The notes: generated by a model not told the origin, from the sequence alone. 64,000 bases of DNA from Phytobacter diazotrophicus (GCA_004346725.1 SMDE01000002.1:186001-250000); one strand, 5' to 3'; positions 18,270-28,222 are shown, counted from the first letter of the stretch. Numbers and translations are program-made.

Positions 18270-19151
18270 TTATGCGCGAATAAAATCGACAAAGGCCCGC
18301 AACGCGGTCGGCAGATTCCGCCGCCCGGAGTAGTAGAGGAAAAATCGCCCCGGCGGCGCGCTGAAGCTATCCAGTAGAGACACCAACCGACCCGCGGCTA
18401 CCTCTTCTCTCACCATCGCCTCGTAAACGTAAGCAATGCCTGCACCGTCGCGTGCAGCCTGAATCATTAACATATCGTCGTCGAACACCAATGGGCCAGC
18501 AACAGCAACGGTCAGCGATTTTCCTGAGACCAGAAATTCCCAGTGATAGTGGCGGCCACTTGGGAAACGGCGGCAAATGCAGGCGTGGTCCAGCAGTTCG
18601 TCCGGCGTTTTCGGCGCGTCATGCAATTTCAGGTAAGACGGCGACGCAACACAAACGAAGCGCTGCGGCGGACCGACAGGAACAGCCACCATATCTCCGG
18701 CCAGGCTTTCGCCAAAACGGATACCCGCGTCAAAGCCACTGTCCACGATATCAGCCAGGCCGTCGTCAGTCACAACGTCGACTTTTACGCACGGATACTT
18801 CGCCACAAATCCCGCCAGTATCGGGGCCAGCACCAGCCAGGCCGCCGGACGCGGTACGTTCAGACGCAGCGTCCCTGCGGGTACCGCCTGTAACGCCGTC
18901 ATGTCGGCGAGCGCATCGGCGACATCACGCAAAGCAGGAGCGAGCCGGGCCAGCAGGCGATGGCCTGCCTCGGTGGGCGTAACGCTGCGGGTGGTGCGGT
19001 GGAGCAGATGCACGCCCAGTCGCTCTTCAAGTCCACGCATGGCATGGCTCAGGGCCGAGGCAGAGACACCTCGCTCAGCGGCCGCTTTACGGAAGCTGCG
19101 ATGCCGTGCCACGGCTTCAAAGGCGTCAAGTTCATGCAGATCGATTGTCAT
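18270..19151 (-). CDS. LysR-family regulator
   Basis: 293 residues with the LysR helix-turn-helix near residues 5-60 (RSFRKAAAERGVSASALSHAMRGLEERLG) and a full effector domain. It is divergent from an aldo/keto reductase gene with about 100 bases between the start codons, the usual layout for direct control. No effector can be named. Confidence 0.87.
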   Translation of the reverse strand: MTIDLHELDAFEAVARHRSFRKAAAERGVSASALSHAMRGLEERLGVHLLHRTTRSVTPTEAGHRLLARLAPALRDVADALADMTALQAVPAGTLRLNVPRPAAWLVLAPILAGFVAKYPCVKVDVVTDDGLADIVDSGFDAGIRFGESLAGDMVAVPVGPPQRFVCVASPSYLKLHDAPKTPDELLDHACICRRFPSGRHYHWEFLVSGKSLTVAVAGPLVFDDDMLMIQAARDGAGIAYVYEAMVREEVAAGRLVSLLDSFSAPPGRFFLYYSGRRNLPTALRAFVDFIRA

Positions 19152-19253
19152 ATTGATGAGAATTATTCAGTAGTTCATCAAACATAACACGGCTTATCGC
19201 CTGCTATCTACCGTGACACACTGGCGCCGTCTACTTGATTGAGGAGTTAAACC

Positions 19254-20267
19254 ATGCAGCACAGAAAACTGGGGAATGCCGATTTCACTATCTCACCTAT
19301 CGGGCTGGGAACCTGGGCCATCGCGGGGGCGGGCTGGGAATTTGGCTGGGGAGCGCAGGATGACGAAGAAAGCCTGTCCGCGCTGGAATACGCCGTGGAA
19401 CGCGGCGTGAACTGGATCGACACCGCCGCCGTTTACGGTCTGGGTCATGCCGAGGAAATTGTCGGAAGACTGCTGCGCCGGGTGCCGGCTTCGCGCCGTC
19501 CGTTAGTCTTCACCAAAGGCAGCCTGGTCTGGGATCCGATAAGTCGGCAGATTTCGCACTCCCTGGCACCGGATTCGTTACTTCGGGAGATTGACGAAAG
19601 CCTGCGCCGCCTTCGGACAGAAACTATCGATCTGTATCAGATCCACTGGCCTGCCTTCCCGGCAGATGGCCCGGATGACGGCATTGAGGCGGCGCTCTCG
19701 GTGCTGGCCAGGGCTCGTCAGCAAGGAAAAATCCGCGCCATCGGTGTCTCCAATTTTGACGTCACACAACTCAAGCGCGCCCAGGCCGTTACGGAGATTG
19801 CCTCACTCCAGCCGCCTTATTCAGCACTCATGCGCGAGGTCGAATCTGACATCCTGCCCTTCTGTGAGCAAACGGGTGTCGGCGTCATCGCCTATTCCAC
19901 CCTGCAATCAGGTCTGCTGAGCGGCGCGATGACGCGTGAACGCATCGCCCGCCTCCCCGATGACGACTGGCGCAAAACCCGCAGTCCGGACTTTCGGGAG
20001 CCACGGCTGACCCAAAACCTTGCGTTGGTGGAGACCTTCCGTCGGATTGGCGATCGCCACGGGCTGACTCCCGCGGCGGTGGCGATTGCCTGGGTGCTGA
20101 GACAGCCTGCTATATCCGGTGCGATTGTCGGCGCGCGCCGCCCGGCACAGGTCGACGGTCTGCTGGGGGCTGCCGGGTTCAGACTAAGCGAGGACGAACT
20201 GGCTGAAATCGCGCCGTTTCTGCCCGAAGGCATGGGCACCAACGTGCCAGAAGAAACGGCGTCCTGA
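19254..20267 (+). CDS. Aldo/keto reductase
   Basis: 337 residues forming an (alpha/beta)8 barrel. The catalytic tetrad is visible: Asp and Tyr in WIDTAAVYGLGHAEE, Lys in VFTKGSL, His in LYQIHWP. NADPH contacts appear near the C-terminus (GAIVGARRPAQ). It would reduce aldehydes or ketones in the cytosol. GAGGAG lies just upstream of the ATG. It is divergent from LysR and probably regulated by it. Confidence 0.88.
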   Translation: MQHRKLGNADFTISPIGLGTWAIAGAGWEFGWGAQDDEESLSALEYAVERGVNWIDTAAVYGLGHAEEIVGRLLRRVPASRRPLVFTKGSLVWDPISRQISHSLAPDSLLREIDESLRRLRTETIDLYQIHWPAFPADGPDDGIEAALSVLARARQQGKIRAIGVSNFDVTQLKRAQAVTEIASLQPPYSALMREVESDILPFCEQTGVGVIAYSTLQSGLLSGAMTRERIARLPDDDWRKTRSPDFREPRLTQNLALVETFRRIGDRHGLTPAAVAIAWVLRQPAISGAIVGARRPAQVDGLLGAAGFRLSEDELAEIAPFLPEGMGTNVPEETAS

Positions 20268-20364
20268 ATGGCGTCCCTTTATCCTTAATGGAAAAGGTCG
20301 CCACTGTCTCACTCAGCGCTTTGGGCTGTACATCCGGCACAAAGCGCGCTCTTTTGCCGGGTAT

Positions 20365-21558
20365 TTATACGGCGACCGGTTTTGTCCGCACGCCGATAAA
20401 TACAATGAACATCGCCGTCAGCAGCAGTAACCCGCTGCCGGTGAAGACACCGCTTGCCCCGGTGACGTCGAATATTGCCCCACCACCTGCCGCGCCCGCG
20501 CCAATGGCAAGCTGCACCGATGCCACCAGCAGCCCGCCCGCGCTTTCCGCCTCATCCGGCACGGTCGTCGCAAGCCAGGTGCTCCAGCCTACCGGCACCA
20601 TGCCAAAGGCAAAACCCCACAGGGTAACCAGCAAGCCATCCAGCAGCGCCAGATGCCCAAACAACACCATCGCAACCGCCATCAGCCCCATTCCAAACGG
20701 CACCAGCGCCAGGGTCAGATGTAAATTGCGTGATAGCAGATGCCCGGCGAGGGAGGTGCCGACAAAGTTTGCCAGCCCAAATCCCAACAGGATCAACGAA
20801 ATGCTCTCCACGCTCACCTGCCCGACTGTCTCCAGAAAAGGTCGCAGATAGGTGAAGAAAGCAAAATGGCCGCTGAAAATCAGAATACTCGCCAGCATCC
20901 CGCCCACCATGCCCGGTCGACGCAGTACGCGAAACAGTGCGCTCAGGCTGCTACTGTGTTCCGGTTTCATGGATGGCAGCACCCATAATTGCCACAGCAG
21001 CGCCAGCGCGCTCGGTGCGGTTGAAAGAAGAAAGACATTACGCCAGCCTATAATGCTGCCCAGATAGCTGCCGAGCGGTGCGGCGACGACTGTTGCAACC
21101 GACACGCTGGAAAAGATAATCGCCAGCGCTTTTGGCACCTGGGCGATGGGCACCAGCCTTAGCGCGGTGGCGGTCGACATCGCCCAGAAACCGCCAATCG
21201 CCACGCCTAACAGCAGACGCCCAAGCAGCAATACATGCAGCGAGGGGGCAAAGGCCACCAGCAGACTGGAGATGATTTGCAATATCGAAAAGAAAATCAG
21301 CACCCAGCGACGGTCAATATTTTTCGTGGCGGCGGCAATCAACAGCCCACTCAGCAGTGCCACCAGTGCCGTGGCGGTCACCGCCTGCCCGGCCATCCCT
21401 TCGCTTACCCCCAGACTCGCCGCCATGGGCGTCAATAAACTGGCGGGTAAAAACTCGGCGGTAATCAAACCAAACACCCCAAGCCCCAGTGAATAGACGG
21501 CTCGCCAGGCGGGCTTTACGGGCGCAGTCACCTCTCTCACCGCAACATCTGCATTCAT
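20365..21558 (-). CDS. MFS exporter (DHA1, 12-helix)
   Basis: 397 residues from ATG 21558 (MNADVAVREV), which follows GGGAGAG; the longer frame to 21642 has no ribosome site. Twelve helices with GLGVFGLITAEFLPASLLTPMA in helix 1 and RRWVLIFFSILQ in the loop, similar to NepI/YdhP-type exporters of nucleosides or drugs. It is divergent from an AraC-type gene, whose product is the likely regulator. Confidence 0.82.
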   Translation of the reverse strand: MNADVAVREVTAPVKPAWRAVYSLGLGVFGLITAEFLPASLLTPMAASLGVSEGMAGQAVTATALVALLSGLLIAAATKNIDRRWVLIFFSILQIISSLLVAFAPSLHVLLLGRLLLGVAIGGFWAMSTATALRLVPIAQVPKALAIIFSSVSVATVVAAPLGSYLGSIIGWRNVFLLSTAPSALALLWQLWVLPSMKPEHSSSLSALFRVLRRPGMVGGMLASILIFSGHFAFFTYLRPFLETVGQVSVESISLILLGFGLANFVGTSLAGHLLSRNLHLTLALVPFGMGLMAVAMVLFGHLALLDGLLVTLWGFAFGMVPVGWSTWLATTVPDEAESAGGLLVASVQLAIGAGAAGGGAIFDVTGASGVFTGSGLLLLTAMFIVFIGVRTKPVAV

Positions 21559-21671
21559 TTGTTCTCTCCCGTCATAAAATGTGACCTGTGTCGCAAAGCA
21601 TAGGAAGTTCCCCACGGACGATCTATGACATATAATCTCCAATTATTGATAATTCGTCCGGAGTTGTAGCG

Positions 21672-22628
21672 ATGGCGGTTCAGACCCCCGATCTCATCAG
21701 CGAGTTACTGCGCGGTATGCGCCTTTCTGGCGTGAAATACCGCCGCTTTGAGGCCAGCGCGCCGTTCGGTTTCGCCTTCGACGCCGCACCCGGTAAAGCC
21801 CAGTTTCATTTCGTTAGCCGTGGCCCGGCGGTATTACGGATGGAGAGCGGTACCCGTTTTGCGCTCAACAGCGGCGATGCGCTGTTTATTCCCAACGGCA
21901 ACGCTCATGCCCTGCTCTCGGATGACAACGCGACGGCGACGCCGGTCTCCGCATTTCACGGCGAAGCCATTTGCGGCTCGGTCTGCCAAATCACCTGCGA
22001 ACCCTGCAAAGGCAGTGAAAACGTGGTGATATTCAGCGGATGTATGGATTTCGAACTGGGCGGGATGCAGCCGCTGATTAAAGCGATGCCGGAAGTGATG
22101 ATGGTCAGTAAGCTGATGTCAACCTGGCCGGAAATTCACCCCCTGCTTGCCGCCATGGAGCGCGAATCAATGACCCGTCAGGTCGGGTTTGCGGGTATCC
22201 TGGCGCGGCTGGCGGATGTGGTCGCAGCGCTGATTGTACGCGGTTGGGTGGAAGCCGGTTGCGGCAAAGCCACCGGCTGGGTGCAGGTGCTGCGCGACCC
22301 ACGGCTGAGCCGGGCGATTTACGCCATGCATCAACAGCCGGGTATTAACTGGAGCGTGGCGGACCTGGCAAAAGAGGCCGGAACATCCCGCTCTGTCTTT
22401 GCCGAACGTTTCCTCTCTGCCACCGGTAGCACCCCGGCAAAATATCTCAGCGAGCTACGTATGCGACTGGCGATCCAGTACATTAGCCATGAAAACCAGG
22501 CTATCGAAACCGTGGCGCTGCAACTGGGCTATGGTTCGCTCGCGGCATTCAGCCGGGCCTTTAAGCGCATTGTCGGCCACCCGCCGGGCGCCCTTCGCGA
22601 GGCCGCCCAGTCACAGCCGGAGTTATGA
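21672..22628 (+). CDS. AraC-family regulator with cupin sensor domain
   Basis: 318 residues. The N-terminal cupin-type sensor (about 20-190) carries GDALFIPNGNAHAL. The two C-terminal helix-turn-helix motifs include WSVADLAKEAGTSRSVFAERF and IETVALQLGYGSLAAFSRAFKRIVG, the AraC signature. A C-x3-C type pair (QITCEPCKG) resembles the metal/thiol site in this AraC_binding_2 group. It is divergent from the MFS exporter gene, which it most likely activates. Confidence 0.87.
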   Translation: MAVQTPDLISELLRGMRLSGVKYRRFEASAPFGFAFDAAPGKAQFHFVSRGPAVLRMESGTRFALNSGDALFIPNGNAHALLSDDNATATPVSAFHGEAICGSVCQITCEPCKGSENVVIFSGCMDFELGGMQPLIKAMPEVMMVSKLMSTWPEIHPLLAAMERESMTRQVGFAGILARLADVVAALIVRGWVEAGCGKATGWVQVLRDPRLSRAIYAMHQQPGINWSVADLAKEAGTSRSVFAERFLSATGSTPAKYLSELRMRLAIQYISHENQAIETVALQLGYGSLAAFSRAFKRIVGHPPGALREAAQSQPEL

Positions 22629-22648
22629 GGGTTTGCACCGGTTGAAGA

Positions 22649-23329
22649 CTACTGGCGAATATGTCCGGCAATCATTTCTGACAAGGTGTTTTCTTCCCCC
22701 AACCGGGCGAGCCGTTCTGTTATGGCATCAAAATACCGATCATCGGCTTTTGCCACGCAGATGGCCTGTTGAATTTCGGTGAAATCATCCGGCAACACGC
22801 GAAAGCCTGGATTGTTTTGGGCTGCGGCCTCAAGCGGCTGGCGAATACCGGCGGCCATCTCACCTTCCCCCGCTAAAAAAGCATCAATCGCCGCCTGGGA
22901 GGATGAAAGGCGGTTCAGGGTTGCATGATGTAACTCGCGTGATAGCCAGAGGTCATAGGCCGCATTCTTGCCCACATTGATGACGACACCCGGCTTATCC
23001 ATGTCGCTAACGCTTCGCCAGTCACTCTGTTCGCGCACCAGCAAGGTCCCTTTAATGGTGATATACGGGGACGTAAAGCGCAGGCGATCCTCGCGTTTGG
23101 GATCGATTGCCAAAAAGGCAATATCCCAGACGTCCTGGCCGGCGTCCTCAACCACCTTCCCGGCGGCAGGATAAGTGATGAATTCCGGGCGGCAATGCAG
23201 ATGACGGGCGATATCTTTTGCCAGTTCAACGGTGATACCTGCTGGCTGACCATCAGGCGTCAACGAGGCCAACACAGCATTACCTAAATTGATGGCAAAA
23301 CGCAGGGTGGGTAACGTTTCATCTGACAT
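22649..23329 (-). CDS. Solute-binding-protein-like domain without signal peptide
   Basis: 226 residues of the polar amino-acid-binding type (LRFAINLGNAVLASL..., GITVELAKDIARHL, WDIAFLAIDPKREDRLRFTSPYI). The protein begins directly with the domain and has no signal peptide, though AGGAGAAG is correctly placed before ATG 23329. It would therefore stay in the cytosol. There are no permease or ATPase genes next to it. Such orphan proteins exist in enterobacteria; the ligand and role are unknown. Confidence 0.75.
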   Translation of the reverse strand: MSDETLPTLRFAINLGNAVLASLTPDGQPAGITVELAKDIARHLHCRPEFITYPAAGKVVEDAGQDVWDIAFLAIDPKREDRLRFTSPYITIKGTLLVREQSDWRSVSDMDKPGVVINVGKNAAYDLWLSRELHHATLNRLSSSQAAIDAFLAGEGEMAAGIRQPLEAAAQNNPGFRVLPDDFTEIQQAICVAKADDRYFDAITERLARLGEENTLSEMIAGHIRQ

Positions 23330-23441
23330 GAGCTTCTCCTGTGCGCAACGCGGTGTGATCGGTTCTCCCGTCAGGAAAAGATAGCAACAGGCCGTTCATC
23401 ATGCGCGGGCAATCTGCAACTGAATTGCCCGCGCCTTATTG

Positions 23442-24674
23442 CTACGCCCCACTTTCCAGCCGCTGGCGCTTACGAAGATTAGGGAACCACTTCATCCATA
23501 GCGCCACCACCACCAGCGTACCGATACCGCCAATGGCCGCCGCAGGCACGGCACCAAGCCAGGCGGCAAGCATCCCGGACTCGAACTCACCCAATTGATT
23601 TGAGGTATTGATAAAAATGGAGTTCACCGCGTTGACGCGCCCGCGCATCTCATCCGGCGTGTCGAGTTGTACCAGCGAGCCACGAATGACCATGCTGACC
23701 ATATCACAACCGCCCAGCGCAAAAAGCGCCAGCAGCGACAGCCACATCCAGCTCGACAGCGCGAAAACCAGCGTGGCAACACCAAACCCCGCCACACTCA
23801 TAAACATGATCATCCCGACATTGCGCTTAAGCGCACGATGGCTTAACCAGAAGCCCATCAGCAACGCCCCTACGGCAGGGGCGCTACGCAGCACGCCCAG
23901 GCCAATGGGGCCGGTGTGCAGCACATCGTGAGCGAAAATCGGCAGTAGCGCCGTTGCCCCGCCCAGCAGGACGGCAAAGAGATCGAGGGAGATAACCCCT
24001 AAGACATCCGGGCGCTTACGGATAAAATCGACACCGGCAAACAGTGAGGAAAGCGTCGGCGGGGTACGCGGCGGCAGCGCCTGCTCATAGCGCAACGTCA
24101 GCACCAGCATTAACGAGAGCAGATACAGCCCCGCCGTCACCGCATAAACTACCTCCGCACCAGCCGCATACAGGAAACCGCCCAGTGCAGGCCCGACAAT
24201 CTGCGCCGCCTGGCCGGATACCGCGTTGGCGGCCGTAGCACGCGGCAAAATCGAGGTGGGCACCAGTGCAGGTAGCATTGAGATCATCGCCGGTGATTCA
24301 AGGGTTTTCGCCGAAGAGATAATAAAAATCAGCGACAGGATCACCCCAACGCTGGCATCCCCTTTCCAGGTCAGCCAGGCGAGGAGCGCAATGGCCGCCC
24401 ATTCCAGTATCTGGCCAAACAACACGACCCGACGGCGATCAAACTGGTCGGCAATGTGCCCGGCGGGCAGTGCGAGAATAACGGAAGGGAAAAATTGCAC
24501 CAGGCCTATCATGCCCAGCCAAAAGGCACTGTGGGTTTGCGAATAGATTTGCCAGCCAACGATGATAGACAACATCTGAAAGCCGAAGCTTGAGCTGGTG
24601 CGCGCCAGCCAGAACGAGACGAATGAGCGATGTTGCAGTAAACGGCCATCGTTGCCGGACAACAGTGGTGCCAT
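23442..24674 (-). CDS. MFS exporter, EntS/MFS_3-like
   Basis: 410 residues from ATG 24674 (MAPLLSGNDG), which is preceded by TAGGA; the frame continues to 24707. Twelve helices with FVSFWLARTSSSFGFQML in helix 1 and DQFDRRRVVLFGQ after it, as in enterobactin exporter-like and tetracycline-type MFS_3 proteins. The central region TPDEMRGRVNAVNSIFI is characteristic. Substrate unknown. It may be co-transcribed with the downstream solute-binding-like gene 112 bases away. Confidence 0.82.
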   Translation of the reverse strand: MAPLLSGNDGRLLQHRSFVSFWLARTSSSFGFQMLSIIVGWQIYSQTHSAFWLGMIGLVQFFPSVILALPAGHIADQFDRRRVVLFGQILEWAAIALLAWLTWKGDASVGVILSLIFIISSAKTLESPAMISMLPALVPTSILPRATAANAVSGQAAQIVGPALGGFLYAAGAEVVYAVTAGLYLLSLMLVLTLRYEQALPPRTPPTLSSLFAGVDFIRKRPDVLGVISLDLFAVLLGGATALLPIFAHDVLHTGPIGLGVLRSAPAVGALLMGFWLSHRALKRNVGMIMFMSVAGFGVATLVFALSSWMWLSLLALFALGGCDMVSMVIRGSLVQLDTPDEMRGRVNAVNSIFINTSNQLGEFESGMLAAWLGAVPAAAIGGIGTLVVVALWMKWFPNLRKRQRLESGA

Positions 24675-24806
24675 AGAAAATCCTATAAAAGTGGTAAGCC
24701 AGGGCATGATGTTTGCCCGGCGGTGATTCCTGTTTCCCGTTTAGTGAATGCTGTAGCGCCCGGGATGCGCATAGCATTATTCAGTACATGTCCGTTAAGT
24801 GGACCA

Positions 24807-24961
24807 GGTTCCGTTCACGAAAACTCATGCGAACTCCGTCACGATCAGCCTCGTGAACGGGTAAAGGGGGCCACCGCGGCCCCCTGCACCATCCCCGCGG
24901 CCCCATCGCTGTCAGCCACGGGTTTCATTGCGTCCAAAATGGCTGTGTCGTGAACGGAACC
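24807..24961. repeat. 155-bp element bounded by 14-bp inverted repeats
   Basis: GGTTCCGTTCACGA (24807-24820) and TCGTGAACGGAACC (24948-24961) are perfect inverted repeats. A third copy of the inner part, TCGTGAACGG, is at 24851-24860. Inside lie a strong GC hairpin (GGGGGCC 24866-24872 with GGCCCCC 24878-24884) and a repeated CCGCGGCCCC. It lies between emrB and the MFS_3 gene. It may be a small non-autonomous mobile element or a compound terminator. It encodes nothing recognisable. Confidence 0.6.
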
Positions 24962-24999
24962 TTTCCTTCTCGCTAATATAGCGTCCCTTCCCACTCTTA

Positions 25000-26538
25000 T
25001 TAATGCCCCGCCGCTGGCGCTGCCCCCGGCGCACCGGCGCGAATAAACGGCGGTTTCGCAAACCAGATAATCACCACCAGCACCATGAACCCCCACCCCA
25101 ACAGCCAGAAATAGTCGATGGTCGACATCATATAGGCCTGCTGTTCGATGGTTTTATCCACCGCGGCAAGGTGCTGCTGCGTGACGCCACCCATCTTATT
25201 GAGGTAATCCATGGCTGGCGGGTGATACACCGAGACACTCTCGGTCAGATTCGCATGGTGAAATACCTCACGCCGCGACCACAGCCAGGTCGTCAGTGAC
25301 GAGGCAAAAGAACCTCCCAGCACGCGGAAGAACGTCGCCAGACCGGAGCCTTCCGCCACTTCATTGCCGTGCAGATTCGACAGCACAATCGTGGTGATCG
25401 GCATAAAGAACAGCGCTACACCGATACCCATAAACATCTGCACTTCGGCGATAGTGCGAAAATCCACGCTGGTGTTGAACTGCGCACGCAGCAGACACGA
25501 CACCCCCATGGTCAGGAACGACAGCGACGCCAGAATCCGCAGATCGACCCGGTTGGCATAACGCCCCACGATAGGCGTAAGCAGCAGCGGCAGGAAGCCC
25601 ATCGGCGCCGCCGCCAGCCCCGCCCAGATCGCGGTGTAGCCCATCTGGGTTTGCAGCCACTGCGGCAGAATAATGTTGATGGCAAAAAACGCCGCGTAGC
25701 CGAGCATCAGTGTGGTGGTGCCGATGGCGAAGTTGCGGTCGGCAAACAGCCGCAGGTTCACAATCGGATGGCGCTCGCCAAGCTCCCAAATCACAAAGGA
25801 GACCAGCGCAATAGCTGAGATCACCGACATAACAATGATCTCGGTCGACGAGAACCAGTCGAGATCGTTGCCTTTATCCAGCACCACCTGCAACAGACCC
25901 ACGCCCAGCACCAGCAGCATAATGCCGATGTAATCAATGGGGGCGTGCGTGGTTGTCTCCTCACGTTCGCGCAACTGCGTCCACACGACGATGGCCGCAA
26001 AAATACCGATCGGCACGTTGATATAGAAAATCCACGGCCAGGAGTAGTTATCGGTGATCCAGCCCCCGGTAATCGGCCCGACGATGGGCGCCACCACGGT
26101 CACCATCGACAGCAGCGCCAGCGCCATGCTGCGTTTGGTGGTCGGGAAGATAACCAGCAGCAGCGTCTGGCACATCGGGAACATGGGCCCGGCGAAAAAC
26201 CCCTGCAGCGCACGGAAGATAATCAGCTCGGTCATGCTATGGGCAAAGCCGCACAGGAACGAGGTCAGAGTAAACAGTGTGACCGATCCAACAAACAGCT
26301 TAAGTTGCCCAAAGCGCCGGGTAAACCACCCGGTCAACGGCAGTGCGATGGCATTGCAGACTGCAAACGAGGTGATAACCCAGGTCCCCTGGTCCGAACT
26401 CACGCCAAGGTTGCCGGCGATGGTCGGCAACGCCACGTTGGCGATGGTGGTATCCAGCACCTGCATGAAGGTCGCCAGCGACAGTGCAATGGTGGCGAGC
26501 AGCAGGCTGGGTGGCGTAAAGGCCGCCTTATCTTGCAT
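25000..26538 (-). CDS. EmrB-type DHA2 drug exporter
   Basis: 512 residues with 14 helices. Motif C-like VAPIVGPITGGWITDNYSW and helix 1 FMQVLDTTIANVALPTIAGNLG are diagnostic of EmrB. It pumps hydrophobic drugs out with its periplasmic adaptor EmrA and TolC. It is the last of the three-gene unit, 10 bases behind the adaptor gene. This is an emrAB paralogue or orthologue; flanking genes differ from the E. coli emr locus as I know it, so no symbol is assigned. Confidence 0.9.
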   Translation of the reverse strand: MQDKAAFTPPSLLLATIALSLATFMQVLDTTIANVALPTIAGNLGVSSDQGTWVITSFAVCNAIALPLTGWFTRRFGQLKLFVGSVTLFTLTSFLCGFAHSMTELIIFRALQGFFAGPMFPMCQTLLLVIFPTTKRSMALALLSMVTVVAPIVGPITGGWITDNYSWPWIFYINVPIGIFAAIVVWTQLREREETTTHAPIDYIGIMLLVLGVGLLQVVLDKGNDLDWFSSTEIIVMSVISAIALVSFVIWELGERHPIVNLRLFADRNFAIGTTTLMLGYAAFFAINIILPQWLQTQMGYTAIWAGLAAAPMGFLPLLLTPIVGRYANRVDLRILASLSFLTMGVSCLLRAQFNTSVDFRTIAEVQMFMGIGVALFFMPITTIVLSNLHGNEVAEGSGLATFFRVLGGSFASSLTTWLWSRREVFHHANLTESVSVYHPPAMDYLNKMGGVTQQHLAAVDKTIEQQAYMMSTIDYFWLLGWGFMVLVVIIWFAKPPFIRAGAPGAAPAAGH

Positions 26539-26548
26539 AACGCCCCTC

Positions 26549-27739
26549 TTAGCGGCTGTTTGCCGCTACGGACTGACTGTTGTCATGAAGGATTTTCGCC
26601 ACCATCTGATCGGCTTTATCCAGCGCGTTTTGGTACACATCGGTGGTAAAGCGCGGTGCTGCGACCGTTTTTTGCGGCAGCAGATGGCCTTCGGTGTCGC
26701 GGATATCCACTTTGGCAAACATTGACAGCCCGACACGCAGCGGATGTTTCTCCATATCGTGCGGGTCTAGGGTAATACGCACCGGCAGACGCTGAACGAT
26801 TTTGATCCAGTTGCCGCTGGCGTTCTGGGCCGGCAGCAACGAGAACGCGCTGCCAGTACCAATACCTAAGCTCTCAATGGTGCCCTGGTATTCCACTTTA
26901 TCGCCGTACAGGTCGGCGGTCAGGACCACCTTCTGCCCCAGACGCATGGTGTTCATCTGGCTCTCTTTGAAGTTGGCATCCACCCAGACCTGATCCAGCG
27001 GGACGATCGACATCAGTGTCGTGCCGGAGTCAACGCGCATTCCCAACTGGACCGCGCGTTTCGCCACAAAACCGCTGACCGGCGCCACAATGGTGCTACG
27101 GGCGTTATCCAGATAGCGCTGGCGCAGGGTTGCCACCGCGCTTTTGATTTCCGGGTGGCTGTCGATGACCGTGTCATCCACCATCGCCAGGTTGGTACTC
27201 AACGCCTGTTGCGCCGCCGCTAAATCACTCTGCGCCGTGGCCACGGCATCGCGATAGTGCGACATATCTTCTGCCGCAATCGCCCCGCTGGCAAAAATCT
27301 TCTGTCGACGTGCGAAGTCGTTCTGCGCGGTTTGCAGGGCCACTTTTTTTGCCGCCACCTGAGCGCGGTAGTTGTCTGCGGTGCTGTACAGACCACGGAC
27401 CTGACGCACGGTGCTGGCCAGGTTGGCTTCCGCCTGTTGCAGGGCAATTTGCGTGTCGCTGGGGTCAAGCAATACCAGCGGCTGGCCTTTGGTGACGTAG
27501 TCCCCTTCATCAACGGCGACCTGGGTGACCGTTCCGGCAATTTGCGGGGTCAGTGTCACGAGGTTGGCATTAACGTAGGCATCGTCAGTGGTTTCGTAAT
27601 AACGGGCATACAGGAAGTACCATGCCAGGCAACCGGCGGCAATAAGCACCAGGATTACCAGCAGTATGGCGAAGTTGCGCTTACGTTTGCTGGGTGCGCG
27701 TTCTGGTTGTGCAGATGACTGTGCAGATGAATTTTGCAT
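26549..27739 (-). CDS. EmrA-type membrane-fusion protein (HlyD family)
   Basis: 396 residues. One N-terminal membrane anchor (about 25-45, FAILLVILVLIAAGCLAWYFL), then the lipoyl/biotinyl half DDAYVNANLVTLTPQIAGTV, a coiled-coil hairpin (about 100-200) and the second half TIVAPVSGFV. It bridges the EmrB-type exporter to the TolC channel in the periplasm. It starts 27 bases after the MarR gene and is 10 bases before emrB. Confidence 0.9.
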   Translation of the reverse strand: MQNSSAQSSAQPERAPSKRKRNFAILLVILVLIAAGCLAWYFLYARYYETTDDAYVNANLVTLTPQIAGTVTQVAVDEGDYVTKGQPLVLLDPSDTQIALQQAEANLASTVRQVRGLYSTADNYRAQVAAKKVALQTAQNDFARRQKIFASGAIAAEDMSHYRDAVATAQSDLAAAQQALSTNLAMVDDTVIDSHPEIKSAVATLRQRYLDNARSTIVAPVSGFVAKRAVQLGMRVDSGTTLMSIVPLDQVWVDANFKESQMNTMRLGQKVVLTADLYGDKVEYQGTIESLGIGTGSAFSLLPAQNASGNWIKIVQRLPVRITLDPHDMEKHPLRVGLSMFAKVDIRDTEGHLLPQKTVAAPRFTTDVYQNALDKADQMVAKILHDNSQSVAANSR

Positions 27740-27766
27740 CTTTATCGTAACCTTATTCAGGACAAC

Positions 27767-28222
27767 TTAACGATGGGGTTTGGTGGCCTCGTCTGGCAGC
27801 ATTTTTATCAATAGCTGTACCAGCAGGCGGGATTCTTCTGGGGTCAGACGGGCAGTCAGCGAGCCAAGAATGGAAGACAGCGCTTCGTTCTGAAAGCGAT
27901 CGCAAATTTTCTGCCCTTTATCAGTCAGCGCCAGGATAACCTGACGTTTGTCTTCCGGATTGGGAGTGCGCAGGATCAGTTCGCGCTTCACCATCCGCTC
28001 GAGCATCCGGCTCATGGCCCCGGCATCCATCAACAAATTTTTGCTGACTTCAAGCGGGCTGTTGAAACCTTTGTAAATGCTGATCAGGACTTTAAATTGC
28101 GCAGCGGTGATATCCGTGTCGGCAAAAAAGTGGCTGATAAGCTGGTCTTTAAACTGGTTCGCCAGATGAATCAGTAAGCCGAGATGGAGCTTAGGATTAG
28201 GGGTATCTGTAACGTCTTTCAT
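27767..28222 (-). CDS. MarR-family repressor of the emrAB-type operon
   Basis: 151 residues. The winged helix-turn-helix contains ITAAQFKVLISIYKG, a recognition helix in NLLMDAGAMSRMLERMVKRELI, and the wing RTPNPEDKRQVILALTDKG. First gene of a MarR-EmrA-EmrB unit, the order seen for mprA/emrR. A perfect inverted repeat lies directly upstream of the start codon, fitting autoregulation released by phenolic or hydrophobic ligands. Confidence 0.88.
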   Translation of the reverse strand: MKDVTDTPNPKLHLGLLIHLANQFKDQLISHFFADTDITAAQFKVLISIYKGFNSPLEVSKNLLMDAGAMSRMLERMVKRELILRTPNPEDKRQVILALTDKGQKICDRFQNEALSSILGSLTARLTPEESRLLVQLLIKMLPDEATKPHR

